From NCBI GenBank assembly GCA_030066685.1, contig JASJBF010000027.1, positions 54,068 to 118,067 of the forward strand: a DNA stretch of 64,000 bases, written 5' to 3'. Under the pieces are notes generated by a model. That model saw only the letters and a list, made by a program, of their open reading frames with translations. It did no database searches and had not been told where the DNA came from. Every line of letters starts with the position of its first letter. Within the stretch, counting starts at the first letter, position 1. The position numbers and the translations under genes were made by a program. This DNA is from Kiloniellales bacterium (GTDB taxonomy: Bacteria; Pseudomonadota; Alphaproteobacteria; Kiloniellales; JAKSBE01). This document shows positions 32,560-41,851 of this stretch, one piece after another.

Positions 32560-33837
32560 ATGCGGATCCTGATCCTGACCTTCGGCTCGCGCGGCGACGT
32601 CCAGCCCTACGTCGCCTTGGGCGCCGCGCTGCGGGGCCGGGGCCACGCCGTCACCGTCAGCACCGGGCGCGGCTTCGAGGCCATGATCGAGGCGGCGGGC
32701 CTGGCGGCGGCGCCGCTTTCGGCCGACATCCGCGGCCTGCTCGAGACCGAGGAGATCAAGGCGGCGCTGCACTCCTTCGCCGGCAAGCTCCGCGCCTGGC
32801 GCGCCTCCCGGGCGATGATGCGCCGGCAGCTCGACGACATGTGGCAGGTCGCCCAGGCGATTGCCCCCGAGCTCGTCGTCTACCACCCCAAGGCCTTCGG
32901 CGCGCCGCTTCTGGCCATTGCGCTCGACTGCGTCGCGGTGCCTGGCTTCCTGCAGCCGGCCTACGTGCCGACCCGCGCCTTCCCCAACCTGATCTTTCCC
33001 GTCGCCGGGCTCGGCGCGCTCGGCAACCGGCTGAGCCATACGCTTGCCCACGCGTTGATGCGCCTCGGCACCGGGCTGGTCCTGCGCGACTGGCGCCGGC
33101 GCCGGCCGGAGCTCGCGGGCCTCGGGCCGGCGGACCCGGTCGAGGGCCACGATCCGCGCGGCCCCGGCGTGCTGCGTCTCCACGCCCACAGCCGCCACCT
33201 CGTCCCGCCGCCGCCGGACTGGGGCGCGCGCGAGCGGATCACCGGCTACTGGTTCACCGCGCCCGACGAGGCCTGGCGGCCGCCCGAGGCCCTGGCCCGC
33301 TTCCTCGCCGCCGGCCCGCCGCCGGTCTACGTCGGCTTCGGCAGCATGCCGGCGGACGACGCCGGGCGGATCACCCGGAACGTCCTCGAGGCCCTGGCCC
33401 GCGGCGGCCAACGCGGCCTGCTGGCGACCGGCTGGGGCGGCCTCGCGGCCGAGCCCCGCGCGGAGGGGGTGCTGGCGATCGAGGCCGCGCCCCATACCTG
33501 GCTCTTCCCGCGCTGCGCGGCGGTGGTCCACCACGGTGGCGCCGGCACCACCCACGAGGCCCTGCGCTGGGGCCGGCCGCAGGTCGTCTGCCCGGTCTTC
33601 GGCGACCAGCCCTTCTGGGGCCGCCGAATCGCGGCCCTCGGCGCCGGCCCCGCGCCCCTGCCGCAGAAGCGCCTGACCGCCGCCGCCCTGGCCGCCGCCC
33701 TCTCGACGGCCGCGGATCCGGCGGTGGTCGCCCGTGCCGAGGCCCTCGGGGCCGAGCTACGCGCCGAGCCTGGCGTGGCCGCCGCGGCCGAGCTGCTCGA
33801 GGGCGTCGGGGCGCGGGCCGGCCGGCGCCCGGGGTGA
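32560..33837 (+). CDS. GT1-type glycosyltransferase (sterol/macrolide glucosyltransferase-like)
   Basis: 425 residues with the N-terminal acceptor Rossmann start MRILILTFGSRGDVQPYVALG and the C-terminal UDP-sugar signature VVHHGGAGTTHEALRWGRP followed by VFGDQPFWGRRI. This matches the UGT/GtfA-like family that glycosylates lipids, sterols or polyketides in bacteria. The active-site His is probable in the N-domain but not assigned. It is divergent from the M50 gene. Acceptor and sugar unknown. Confidence 0.87.
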   Translation: MRILILTFGSRGDVQPYVALGAALRGRGHAVTVSTGRGFEAMIEAAGLAAAPLSADIRGLLETEEIKAALHSFAGKLRAWRASRAMMRRQLDDMWQVAQAIAPELVVYHPKAFGAPLLAIALDCVAVPGFLQPAYVPTRAFPNLIFPVAGLGALGNRLSHTLAHALMRLGTGLVLRDWRRRRPELAGLGPADPVEGHDPRGPGVLRLHAHSRHLVPPPPDWGARERITGYWFTAPDEAWRPPEALARFLAAGPPPVYVGFGSMPADDAGRITRNVLEALARGGQRGLLATGWGGLAAEPRAEGVLAIEAAPHTWLFPRCAAVVHHGGAGTTHEALRWGRPQVVCPVFGDQPFWGRRIAALGAGPAPLPQKRLTAAALAAALSTAADPAVVARAEALGAELRAEPGVAAAAELLEGVGARAGRRPG

Positions 33838-33846
33838 CCGCCGCCG

Positions 33847-35793
33847 TCAGCTGCCCTTGCCCTTTGCCGGGACCCGGGCGTCGGGCGATCCCTCGGGCGG
33901 GTAGTCCAGGGTGCCGGCGAGCGCCTCCCGCCCGGGCTTTGGGAACTCGGGGAAGGGCAGCTCGCCGGCCGCCCGCCAGCGCGCGACCTGCGCCTCGGCC
34001 GCCCGGCCGCGCTCATCGTCCAAGCCGCCGTCGCGGGCCAGGTAGGCGGTGGTCGAAGGGAAGGCGAAGCCGGTGCCCGAGGATTCGACGATCTCGACGA
34101 TCCGCAGGTAGAGGTCCTCGCGGATGGCGTGGAACTCCTCCCAGTCCCGGGTCAGGGCGTAGACCCGGACCTGGACGTCGAGCGAGGAGGCGCCGAAGCC
34201 GGCGAGCCGGATGCGGATGGTCTCGCCGTGGACCTTGGGATGCGCCAGGCACATCTCGCGCAGCTTGGCCAGGACGAAGCGCAACTGGTCGGGCGAGGTC
34301 TCGTAGCGCAGGCCGACCAGCGCCTCGATCAGCCGGCGGTCGCAGCGGCTCCAGTTCACCAGCTGCATGTCGACGAACTGGGCGTTGGGCACCGAGATCA
34401 CGGTGCGGTCCAGCGCCCGGATCTTGGTCGAGCGCATGCCGATGGATTCTACGACGCCGATCTTGTCCCCGAAGCTGCAGAAATCGCCGACCCGCACCGG
34501 GCGGTCGGCGTAGAGGATCACGCCGCCGATCAGGTTCTCCAGGGTCGGCCGTGCGGCCAGGGCCACGGCGAGGCCGCCGACGCCCAGGCCGGCCAGCAGC
34601 GGCACCACCGGCAGGCCGACCCGGTCGGCGCCGAACAGCACGACGCCGATGGCGCTCAGGCCGCCGAGGACGCGCAGGCTCATCCGGACCATGCTGGCGT
34701 CCAGGCTCGCGGCGTCGATTCGCGGCGACGCGATGCTGGTCTCGGCGATCACGTTGGCGACGACGATCACGGTCCAGGCCGCGACGATGGCGATCAGCCC
34801 CTCGAAGGCGATCACGACGGCGACCAGGACGCCGCCGGTGACGTTGAGCTGCTCGTCGACGAAGAGGCGAAAGACGGCGAAGCTCGCCAGCGTCACCGAC
34901 GGAACGACGAGTCGCCGCCAGCTGCGTCGCAGCGCGGAGATCGGCACGGCCCGGCGCCGCAGCCAGCGGTTGACGCCGAGGGGGAGCAGAATCGCGAGCA
35001 GCACCGACAGGCCGAGCCCGAACCATTGCCAGAGGGTCTGGCCCCAGTGCAGTTCGGTGGCCCAGGGCGGCAGGTTCTGGACCCAGGACAGCCATTTCGG
35101 CGGTAAGAGTTGGCCCGGCGTGGCGATGTAGAACTCGTAGATCCCCGCGGTCTCCGTGGTCCGGTAGGGAAGGTCGCGGACCTTCTCGTAGAACTCCGGC
35201 AGGCGTTCGACCGTCTGGGAAGTGAAAAGGAACTCGCCGGCCCGGGGGCCGTCCTCGACTCGGGCGATCTCGATCTCTGTCTCCGGGATCCGCCAGCGGG
35301 TCAGGCCTTCGGTCTTCATCGCCTCGGCGTCGGGTACCGTCTCCAGGGGCGGCAACTCGATCCGGTCCAGCACCTCCTTCAGCAGGAGGCTCGATTCGAT
35401 GCGCAGGTCTTCGAGCCGGGCCTGAGGGATTTCGCTGAGATCCATGGTGTTGGCCGCGCGCTGCCCGAGCGTCCGCGCGCGCGCGAGCCCCTCCTCCACG
35501 GGCTCGCTCGCGAAGAGGCCAGGCGTCGCCTCGTTTAGGCTGATCGCCGCCTTCCACAACTGGATCGCCTTGAGGCTGTCCTCGAGGAAGGTCTCCAGCG
35601 TCGCCCGCGGGCTCGAGGTGTCCGAGGGTGCCAGGGGACCGCTTTCCTCGGCCGACGCCGCGACCGGCGCCAGGGCGGCGAGCGAAACCGAGATCGCGGC
35701 GACCAGAAACGTGAAGGCCCGGCCGGTCGGCGCGTTGCGCCGGCGCGCCGCGGAACGCGCGCCGGCCGACCGCTCTGTGCAGCTCTGTCTCAT
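33847..35793 (-). CDS. Mechanosensitive ion channel (MscS family), large periplasmic form
   Basis: 648 residues: signal or first TM (about 25-48), a periplasmic domain of about 190 residues (ATLETFLEDSLKAIQLWKAA), then four to five TM segments from about 260, ending in the pore-lining TM3 (VPLLAGLGVGGLAVALAARPTLENLIGGVILYADRPVRVGDF) and the cytoplasmic vestibule (YETSPDQLRFVLAKLREM). MscS channels release osmolytes under hypo-osmotic stress. The stop lies 10 bp from the convergent glycosyltransferase stop. ATG 35793 has no strong ribosome site. Confidence 0.88.
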   Translation of the reverse strand: MRQSCTERSAGARSAARRRNAPTGRAFTFLVAAISVSLAALAPVAASAEESGPLAPSDTSSPRATLETFLEDSLKAIQLWKAAISLNEATPGLFASEPVEEGLARARTLGQRAANTMDLSEIPQARLEDLRIESSLLLKEVLDRIELPPLETVPDAEAMKTEGLTRWRIPETEIEIARVEDGPRAGEFLFTSQTVERLPEFYEKVRDLPYRTTETAGIYEFYIATPGQLLPPKWLSWVQNLPPWATELHWGQTLWQWFGLGLSVLLAILLPLGVNRWLRRRAVPISALRRSWRRLVVPSVTLASFAVFRLFVDEQLNVTGGVLVAVVIAFEGLIAIVAAWTVIVVANVIAETSIASPRIDAASLDASMVRMSLRVLGGLSAIGVVLFGADRVGLPVVPLLAGLGVGGLAVALAARPTLENLIGGVILYADRPVRVGDFCSFGDKIGVVESIGMRSTKIRALDRTVISVPNAQFVDMQLVNWSRCDRRLIEALVGLRYETSPDQLRFVLAKLREMCLAHPKVHGETIRIRLAGFGASSLDVQVRVYALTRDWEEFHAIREDLYLRIVEIVESSGTGFAFPSTTAYLARDGGLDDERGRAAEAQVARWRAAGELPFPEFPKPGREALAGTLDYPPEGSPDARVPAKGKGS

Positions 35794-36002
35794 GCGAATC
35801 GACGCGGACCGATCTTTGCTCGGCCAAACCCTAGCTCCAAAGTCCCCGAAAGCAAGCGCTGCACGCAGGGGCGCTCGGCGGCGCCTGATCGGAAAACCGG
35901 ATCACGGGGCGGGCGTTCATCGATTTCAAAAGCCGGGTGTGGGTCCCGACCTGTCGAACACGTAACGCCCGACTTAAGAGCTCTTCGCAGAGGGACCCGA
36001 CA

Positions 36003-37505
36003 ATGAACGAAATGACCCCGCCGCAGGCCGCCGATCTGACCGGCCTGACCCAGCAATCCCCCAACGCCGTGCCGATTACGGTCGCCTTCGGCGACGGCAT
36101 CGGGCCGGAGATCATGCGCGCCAGCCTCCGCGTGCTCTTGGCCGCCGGCGCCGAGATCGCGGTCGAGCCGATCAGCATCGGCGAGCAGGTCTACCTGGCC
36201 GGCAACTCCGCTGGCATCGATCCCCAGTCCTGGGACAGCCTGCGCCGCACCAAGGTCTTCTACAAGGCGCCGATCACCACGCCCCAGGGGGGAGGCTACA
36301 AGAGCCTCAACGTCACCGTCCGCAAGTCCCTCGGGCTCTTCGCCAACGTCCGGCCCTGCACCGCCTACGCGCCCTTCGTCGCGACCCGGCACCCGGGCAT
36401 GGACGTGGTCGTGATCCGCGAGAACGAGGAGGACCTCTACGCCGGCATCGAGCACCGCCAGACCGACGAGGTCGTGCAGTGCCTGAAGCTGATCTCGCGC
36501 CCGGGCTGCGAGAAGATCGTCCGCTACGCCTTCGAGTACGCCGTGGCCCACGGCCGCCGCAAGGTCACCTGCTTCACCAAGGACAACATCATGAAGCTGA
36601 GCGACGGCCTGTTCCACAAGGTCTTCGACGAGGTCGCCGCCGACTACCCGCAGATCGAGAACGAGCATTGGATCGTCGACATCGGCGCCGCCAAGCTGGC
36701 CGACACGCCCGAGGCCTTCGACGTCATCGTGGTGCCGAACCTCTACGGCGACGTGCTCTCCGACGTCGCGGCCCAGATCGCCGGATCGGTCGGCCTGGCG
36801 CCTTCGGCCAACATCGGCGCCCAGGGCGCGATGTTCGAGGCGATCCACGGCTCGGCGCCGCGCCGCGCCGGCCAGGACCTCGCCAACCCCTCGGGCCTGC
36901 TGCTCGCCGGGGTCATGATGCTGCACCACATCGGCCAGTCCAGGGTCGCCGAGAAGGTCCACAACGCCTGGCTCAAGACCATCGAGGACGGCCTCCACAC
37001 CTACGATATCTTCGATGCGCAGGCCTCCAGCATGAAGCTTGGCACCGAGGCCTTCGCCGACGCGGTCATCGCCCGGCTCGGCGAGGCGCCGGAGACCCTG
37101 GCCCCGGTGCGCAGCGGCGGCGCGGCCAAGGCCTTCGCGGTGCCCGAGGCGCAGAGCCGGCCGCCGGCCAAGAAGGACCTGGTCGGCATCGACGTCTTCG
37201 TGCACTGGTCCGAGCGCGATCCGGTGGCCCTGGCGGCGGCCATGCAGGCGGCCCAGAACGGCGCCTACAAGCTCGCCATGGTCACCAACCGGGGGGTCAA
37301 GGTCTGGCCCGACGGTCTGCCCGAGACCTTCTGCACCGACCACTGGCGCTGCCGCTACCTGGCCGAGTCGGGCAAGCAGCTCAACAAGGCCATGGTGGTC
37401 GAGCTGCTCGGCAACCTGGCCAAGCAGGGCGTCGACTTCGTGAAGACCGAGCACCTCTTCACCTTCGACGGCGAGGCCGGGTACTCGCTCGGCCAGGGAC
37501 AGTAG
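36003..37505 (+). CDS. icd: Isocitrate dehydrogenase, long form, probably NADP-dependent
   Basis: 500 residues: the catalytic domain (1-350) with VAFGDGIGPEIMRASLRVL, the substrate arginines in NVRPCTAY and IRENEEDLYAGIEHR, Lys-Tyr pair region and the Asp ligands in VPNLYGDVLSDVAAQIAGS, plus a C-terminal extension (about 370-500, DLVGIDVFVHWSERDPVALA) typical of Rickettsia/Thermus-type long ICDH. The adenosine-binding loop reads HGSAPRRAGQD: two Arg where NADP enzymes carry Lys-Tyr and NAD enzymes carry Asp-Ile, so NADP is more likely. AGAGGGA precedes the ATG. A strong terminator follows. Confidence 0.87.
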   Translation: MNEMTPPQAADLTGLTQQSPNAVPITVAFGDGIGPEIMRASLRVLLAAGAEIAVEPISIGEQVYLAGNSAGIDPQSWDSLRRTKVFYKAPITTPQGGGYKSLNVTVRKSLGLFANVRPCTAYAPFVATRHPGMDVVVIRENEEDLYAGIEHRQTDEVVQCLKLISRPGCEKIVRYAFEYAVAHGRRKVTCFTKDNIMKLSDGLFHKVFDEVAADYPQIENEHWIVDIGAAKLADTPEAFDVIVVPNLYGDVLSDVAAQIAGSVGLAPSANIGAQGAMFEAIHGSAPRRAGQDLANPSGLLLAGVMMLHHIGQSRVAEKVHNAWLKTIEDGLHTYDIFDAQASSMKLGTEAFADAVIARLGEAPETLAPVRSGGAAKAFAVPEAQSRPPAKKDLVGIDVFVHWSERDPVALAAAMQAAQNGAYKLAMVTNRGVKVWPDGLPETFCTDHWRCRYLAESGKQLNKAMVVELLGNLAKQGVDFVKTEHLFTFDGEAGYSLGQGQ

Positions 37506-37537
37506 CCGGCCCCGACCGACCCTCTCCGGGCCCGGCG

Positions 37538-37572
37538 CGGCCCTGTGCGATGCTCTCGCGCAGGGCCGTTTT
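37538..37572 (+). terminator. Intrinsic terminator of icd
   Basis: CGGCCCTGTGCGA-tgctc-TCGCGCAGGGCCG followed by TTTT: a 13-bp stem with one G-T pair, 32 bp after the icd stop. This separates icd from the two-component operon. Confidence 0.85.
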
Positions 37573-37590
37573 CCTGCCCTGCGCCCGGGA

Positions 37591-37630
37591 CTTTCACCTG
37601 ATTTTCATCTCGCTTTCAAAATCTGTTCAC
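37591..37630 (+). promoter_or_regulatory. Four direct heptamer repeats with 11-bp period (PhoB/OmpR-type operator)
   Basis: CTTTCAC (37591), TTTTCAT (37602), CTTTCAA (37613) and TGTTCAC (37624) repeat at exactly 11 bp, each separated by 4 bp. This is the layout of tandem Pho boxes (CTGTCAT-N4-CTGTCAT) bound by PhoB/OmpR-family regulators. It lies 18 bp behind the icd terminator and about 200 bp before the histidine kinase gene, so it is probably bound by the regulator of this operon or by PhoB. A -10-like TAAGAT lies at 37682-37687, farther than usual. Confidence 0.6.
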
Positions 37631-37745
37631 CCGGGCGTCAGGATACCGAAAGAGCCTGACCCCCAAATATCTAGAACTACATAAGATTAACCGGATGGTC
37701 GGGGCCCCCGCGTCCCCCGGGCCACGGGAAAGAGGGGATGGAGAG

Positions 37746-37832
37746 ATGAGTCGCCTGGCGCCCGGTTTTGTGGTTGTCTGCGCCGGCATTGCGCCGCTTG
37801 GGGCGTGGGATCTGGCTTGGGGTAGGCGATGA
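37746..37832 (+). CDS. Possible 28-residue leader peptide coupled to the histidine kinase
   Basis: ATG 37746 has GGATGGAG directly upstream. The frame (hydrophobic APGFVVVCAGIAPLGAW, ends WGRR) stops at TGA 37830, overlapping the kinase ATG 37829 as ATGA. Such overlap usually means translational coupling. The peptide itself resembles no known protein, so it may serve only to load ribosomes onto the kinase gene. Confidence 0.4.
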   Translation: MSRLAPGFVVVCAGIAPLGAWDLAWGRR

Positions 37833-39427
37833 ACTACCGGACCAAGTTGCTGCTGGCCTTTGGGGTCCTGATCTGCCTGACGATCGCGCTGACCGCGCTG
37901 TCGAACTGGGGCGGCCGCCAGGTGCAGGTCCACATGGAGCGCTCGCGCCTGGCGCACGACGTGCTCGAGGGCCACCTGCGCCTCTCCAGCCACACCTATC
38001 AGCTCTTCAAGCAGCTGGCCGACGCCCTGCTGGTCGGCGATCAGGACCTCGGCCGCGGCGAAAAGGAGCTGCGCGAGAAGCTCGAGGCCGACATCGCGTC
38101 GCTCCGCAACATGATCGCCTACGAGGTCGCCTTCGTCGACGAGGACGAGCAGGAGGGCGAGCGCGAGGAGCTCTACACGCTCTCGCTGATCGAACGCCAG
38201 ATCGACCGGGCGCTGATCGAGTTCGCGGAGGTCCGGAACCTCCGGGACGTCGGCGAGCGCGGTAGGGCCTGGATCAAGCTGAACACCCTGCTGGAGCAGA
38301 GCATCGACGGCAGCTTCAACGCCCTCCTGGAGGAGGCCATCGCCGAAGAGCAGCGCGAGGTCGCCGAGGCCGACGCCGAGGGGCGGGCCGTGATCCGGCA
38401 GGTCAACCTGGTGGTCGACGTCTTGGCCGCCATCGCCATCGCCGTCGGGTTGGTCTGCGCCTTCCTGCTGCTGCGCGGCCTGCGCCGGCCGATGGCGGCG
38501 TTGCTCGCCGGGACGCGGGCCCTGCGCAAGGGTGACCTGACCCATCGCATCGAGCTGGCCAGCGCCGACGAATTCGGCGAGCTGGCCCGCAGCTTCAACC
38601 GCATGGCCGGCGAGCTGGAATCGAACAAGCGCGACCTGGAGGCGGCCAAGGCCGACCTGGAACGGGCCGTGACCGCGCGCACCGCCGAGCTGCGGGAGGC
38701 CAACGCCGCCCTGGAGAAGGCCGACCAGATACGCCGCCGCTTCTTCGCCGACATCAGCCACGAGCTGCGCACGCCGCTGACCATCATCCGCGGCGAGGCC
38801 GAGATCGGCTTGCGCGGCCACGACAAGGCGGTCGAGGAGTACAAGGGCACCCTGCAGCGGGTCCTTGAGCAGGCCGAGCACACCGGGCGCCTGGTCGACG
38901 ACCTGCTCTTCGTGGCCCGGCAAAACGCCGGCGAGACCCGGATGTCGCGCCAGGCCGTCGCCCTGCAGGAGATCGTCGAGAGCGTCTGCGGCGACGCCGA
39001 GGTCCTGGCCGAGAAGCGCGGTGTTTCCGTCACCCTACAGCAGGAGGTTGCCGAGGCCGTGGTCTCCGGCGATCCGGGCCGGTTGCGGCAGCTCTTCTTG
39101 ATTTTGGTCGACAACGCGATCCGCTACAGCGAGGCCCGGGGCGAGGTCGGCATCTTCATGGGCGCCGCGCCCAAGGGCGTGATCGTGCGCATCGCCGACG
39201 GCGGTATTGGCATCGCCCCCGACGAGCTGGAGCGGATCTTCGAGCGCTTCTACCGCGGCGACAACGCCGGCGAGCACCACGCCGACGGCACCGGCCTCGG
39301 CCTGCCGGTCGCCAAGGCCATCGCCGACGCCCACGGCGGCGAGCTGGTCATCGACAGCCAGCTCGGCGAGGGCACGACGGCCAGCGTCTTTCTGCCGACC
39401 GTGCGCAAGCTGAGGGCCGTGGCGTGA
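37829..39427 (+). CDS. Sensor histidine kinase
   Basis: 532 residues: TM1 about 7-25, a helical periplasmic sensor of about 160 residues rich in Glu/Leu (four-helix-bundle type), TM2 about 193-214, HAMP (about 215-267), coiled-coil linker, HisKA with phospho-acceptor H311 in FFADISHELRTPL, and HATPase_c with the N box LVDNAIRYS, G1 IADGGIGI and G2 GTGLGLPVA. It is translationally coupled to the response regulator (ATGA-type overlap). The signal sensed is unknown. Adjacency to polyphosphate metabolism and the 11-bp repeats hint at phosphate or energy state. Confidence 0.92.
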   Translation: MNYRTKLLLAFGVLICLTIALTALSNWGGRQVQVHMERSRLAHDVLEGHLRLSSHTYQLFKQLADALLVGDQDLGRGEKELREKLEADIASLRNMIAYEVAFVDEDEQEGEREELYTLSLIERQIDRALIEFAEVRNLRDVGERGRAWIKLNTLLEQSIDGSFNALLEEAIAEEQREVAEADAEGRAVIRQVNLVVDVLAAIAIAVGLVCAFLLLRGLRRPMAALLAGTRALRKGDLTHRIELASADEFGELARSFNRMAGELESNKRDLEAAKADLERAVTARTAELREANAALEKADQIRRRFFADISHELRTPLTIIRGEAEIGLRGHDKAVEEYKGTLQRVLEQAEHTGRLVDDLLFVARQNAGETRMSRQAVALQEIVESVCGDAEVLAEKRGVSVTLQQEVAEAVVSGDPGRLRQLFLILVDNAIRYSEARGEVGIFMGAAPKGVIVRIADGGIGIAPDELERIFERFYRGDNAGEHHADGTGLGLPVAKAIADAHGGELVIDSQLGEGTTASVFLPTVRKLRAVA

Positions 39428-40104
39428 ACGTCCTTCTGGTCGAGGACGAGCGACGGGTCGCCGACTTCATCGAGCGCGGGCTCAAGGCCGAAGGCTTCGG
39501 AGTCACGGTCGCCCGCGACGGTCTGGACGGCCTCGACCTGGGCCAGGAGAGCGACTTCGACGTCATCGTCCTCGACCTCATGCTGCCCAAGCTGCACGGC
39601 CACCAGGTCTGCGAGCAGCTCCGCCACGGCGGCGTGCGGACCCCGATCCTGATGCTGACCGCGATGGACGAACTCGACGAGCGGGTCAAGGGCCTGAAGC
39701 TCGGCGCCGACGACTACCTGACAAAGCCCTTCGCCTTCGACGAGCTGCTGGCCCGGCTCGAGGCTCTGGTCCGGCGCGCCGGCAACTTCGAGAAGCCGCG
39801 CGAGCGGGTCGCCTGCGGCGCCCTGGTCTTCGACCGGGAGTCCATGATCGTAACCTGCGGCGAGGCGCGCCTCGACCTGACGGCAAAGGAGGTTGCGATC
39901 CTCGACCTCTTCCTCGGCGCCCCCGGCAAGGTCTTCTCCCGCCAGCGCATCCTCTCCGCCGTCTGGGGCTACGACTCCGATCCCCTGACCAACGTGGTCG
40001 ACGTCTACGTCGGCCGGCTGCGTCGCAAGCTCGGCTCCGGACCCGAGGTCCCGGCCATCGAGACCGTGCGCGGCCACGGATACCGCCTGGACAAGCCCGC
40101 CTGA
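39424..40104 (+). CDS. OmpR/PhoB-type response regulator
   Basis: 226 residues from a GTG that overlaps the kinase stop. Receiver domain with acidic pocket E7/D8, phospho-acceptor D51 (IVLDLMLP), T79 in MLTA and K101 in LTKPF. C-terminal winged-helix DNA-binding domain (about 130-222) with LTAKEVAILDLFLGAPG and RLRRKLGS...IETVRGHGYRL. Regulators of this type bind direct repeats with 10-11 bp period, such as those found at 37591-37630. Confidence 0.93.
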   Translation: MNVLLVEDERRVADFIERGLKAEGFGVTVARDGLDGLDLGQESDFDVIVLDLMLPKLHGHQVCEQLRHGGVRTPILMLTAMDELDERVKGLKLGADDYLTKPFAFDELLARLEALVRRAGNFEKPRERVACGALVFDRESMIVTCGEARLDLTAKEVAILDLFLGAPGKVFSRQRILSAVWGYDSDPLTNVVDVYVGRLRRKLGSGPEVPAIETVRGHGYRLDKPA

Positions 40105-40178
40105 CCCGACGCCGGCTGCCGCCGGCCCGGAATCCCTGCTAATGTTTACCGTATCATTTGGGTGCTGGGGCGGTGGCG

Positions 40179-41666
40179 ATGTTCGAATCCCTGGAGCTGG
40201 CGCACGAGATCGGCAAGGCCGAGTACGAGGCGGAGGAGCCGCTGCTGCGCGGCCGGCTGATCGACGCCCAGTTCGACCTGCTCGAGTCCGGGGACTTCCC
40301 GGTCATCCTCCTGCTTTCCGGCATCGACGTCCTCGGCCGCAGCGCCGCGGCGAAGCAGCTCCTGAGCTGGATGGATTCCCGGCACATCTGGCCCTACGCC
40401 GAGATGCGGCCCAGCGAGGAGGAGCGGGACCGGCCGCGCCTCTGGCGCTTCTGGCGCGCGCTGCCGCCCAAGGGCCGGATCGGCATCTTCCTCAACGCCT
40501 GGTACGACGGACCGATGCGCGACTACTTCCTCGGCCGCATCGGCCGCGGCCGCTTCCGGGATCGCATCGAAGAGGGCCTGCGCTTCGAGCGGCTGCTGGC
40601 CCAGGACGGCGCGCTCATTCTCAAGGCCTTTCTCTTCCTGCCGAAGAAGCAGAGCCTTAAGGAGCATAAGAAGCTCAAGAAGGCCGGGACCGCGGCCTGG
40701 AAGCTCTCCGAGGACGAGGCCGAGCTCGGCAAGGCCTTCGCCAAGCGCTACGACGAAGCCATCGAGATCATCGAAGGGCTGGTGAGCGCGACCAGCGCCG
40801 CCCACGCGCCCTGGATCCCCATCGCCAGCGCCGATGCGCGCTACCGCGACCTGACCCTCGGCCGGACCCTGGCCGACGCCGTGCGCGAGCGCCTGGCGGG
40901 TGCGGCGCCGGCGATCCCCAGCATCGGCACCAGCACCCTGGGCAGCGGCAGCGGCCCGAACATCCTCGACTCCCTGGACCTCGGCCGCGCCCTGGAGCGC
41001 GACGACTACCGCGCCCGGCTCAAGGAAGAGCAGCGCCGCCTGACGGCCTTGACCCTGGGCCGCAAGTTCGAGAGCCGCGCCCTGGTCGCGGTCTTCGAAG
41101 GCAACGACGCCGCCGGCAAGGGCGGCAGCATCCGCCGCGTGGTCCAGGCCCTGGACCCGCGGCTGACCCGCGTCATCTCCGTCGCCGCGCCCAGCGACGA
41201 GGAGAAGGCGCAGCCCTATCTCTGGCGCTTCTGGCGCCACGTCCCCAGGCACGGACGGATCACCGTCTTCGACCGCTCCTGGTACGGCCGGGTCCTGGTC
41301 GAGCGGATCGAGGGCTTCGCCTCCAGGCACGACTGGATGCGCGCCTACGACGAGATCCGCTTCTTCGAGGAGGAGCTGACCGAGGCCGGCATCGTCGTCG
41401 TCAAGTTCTGGCTCGCCATCGACAAGAAGGAGCAGCTGCGCCGCTTCAAGGAGCGCGAGAAGATCGGCTACAAGCGCTACAAGATCACCGAGGAGGACTG
41501 GCGCAACCGCAAGAAATGGAACGCCTACCGGCAGGCGGTCCACGACATGGTCGACCGCACCAGCACGACCGCCGCGCCCTGGACCCTGGTCGAGGCCAAC
41601 GACAAGTACCACGCCCGGGTCAAGGTCGTGAAGACCCTCGCCGACCGCCTCAAAGCCGAGCTCTGA
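40179..41666 (+). CDS. pap: Polyphosphate:AMP phosphotransferase (tandem PPK2 domains)
   Basis: 495 residues with two PPK2 domains, as in Acinetobacter/Myxococcus PAP. The C-terminal domain (about 285-495) has an intact Walker A (EGNDAAGKGGS, about 307-317), Walker B-like TVFDRSWYGR and lid-region EREKIGYKRYKI. The N-terminal domain has a degenerate P-loop (LLSGIDVLGRSAA), as in characterised class II proteins. It converts AMP to ADP using polyphosphate. It follows the response regulator by 75 bp on the same strand. ATG 40179 is chosen over an upstream frame extension. Confidence 0.92.
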   Translation: MFESLELAHEIGKAEYEAEEPLLRGRLIDAQFDLLESGDFPVILLLSGIDVLGRSAAAKQLLSWMDSRHIWPYAEMRPSEEERDRPRLWRFWRALPPKGRIGIFLNAWYDGPMRDYFLGRIGRGRFRDRIEEGLRFERLLAQDGALILKAFLFLPKKQSLKEHKKLKKAGTAAWKLSEDEAELGKAFAKRYDEAIEIIEGLVSATSAAHAPWIPIASADARYRDLTLGRTLADAVRERLAGAAPAIPSIGTSTLGSGSGPNILDSLDLGRALERDDYRARLKEEQRRLTALTLGRKFESRALVAVFEGNDAAGKGGSIRRVVQALDPRLTRVISVAAPSDEEKAQPYLWRFWRHVPRHGRITVFDRSWYGRVLVERIEGFASRHDWMRAYDEIRFFEEELTEAGIVVVKFWLAIDKKEQLRRFKEREKIGYKRYKITEEDWRNRKKWNAYRQAVHDMVDRTSTTAAPWTLVEANDKYHARVKVVKTLADRLKAEL

Positions 41667-41680
41667 ACCCGGCGTCTGCG

Positions 41681-41800
41681 CCCTCATCCAGCTCCGGCTA
41701 AGGCTCGGCCCCCGGCCTCGCCAAGCCTCCACATCCCTCTCCCCAGGGAGAGGGAGGGGCCCGGCGCGAAGCGTCGGGAGGGTGAGGGGTCAGGCCCACC
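41681..41800. repeat. Dispersed intergenic repeat (inverted relative to 60262-60440)
   Basis: Contains CCAGCTCCGGCTAAGGCTCGG, CCTCGCCAAGCCTCC and CTCTCCC-cag-GGGAGAG. The reverse complement of this series occurs at 60370-60430 (GGCTTGGCGAGGC, CCGAGCCCTAGCCGGAGCTGG). No gene lies within it. Confidence 0.7.
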
Positions 41801-41851
41801 GCTGCGACTAAATCGGCCATCTGAACGTCACCCCGCGCCGAGGGCGCGCCT

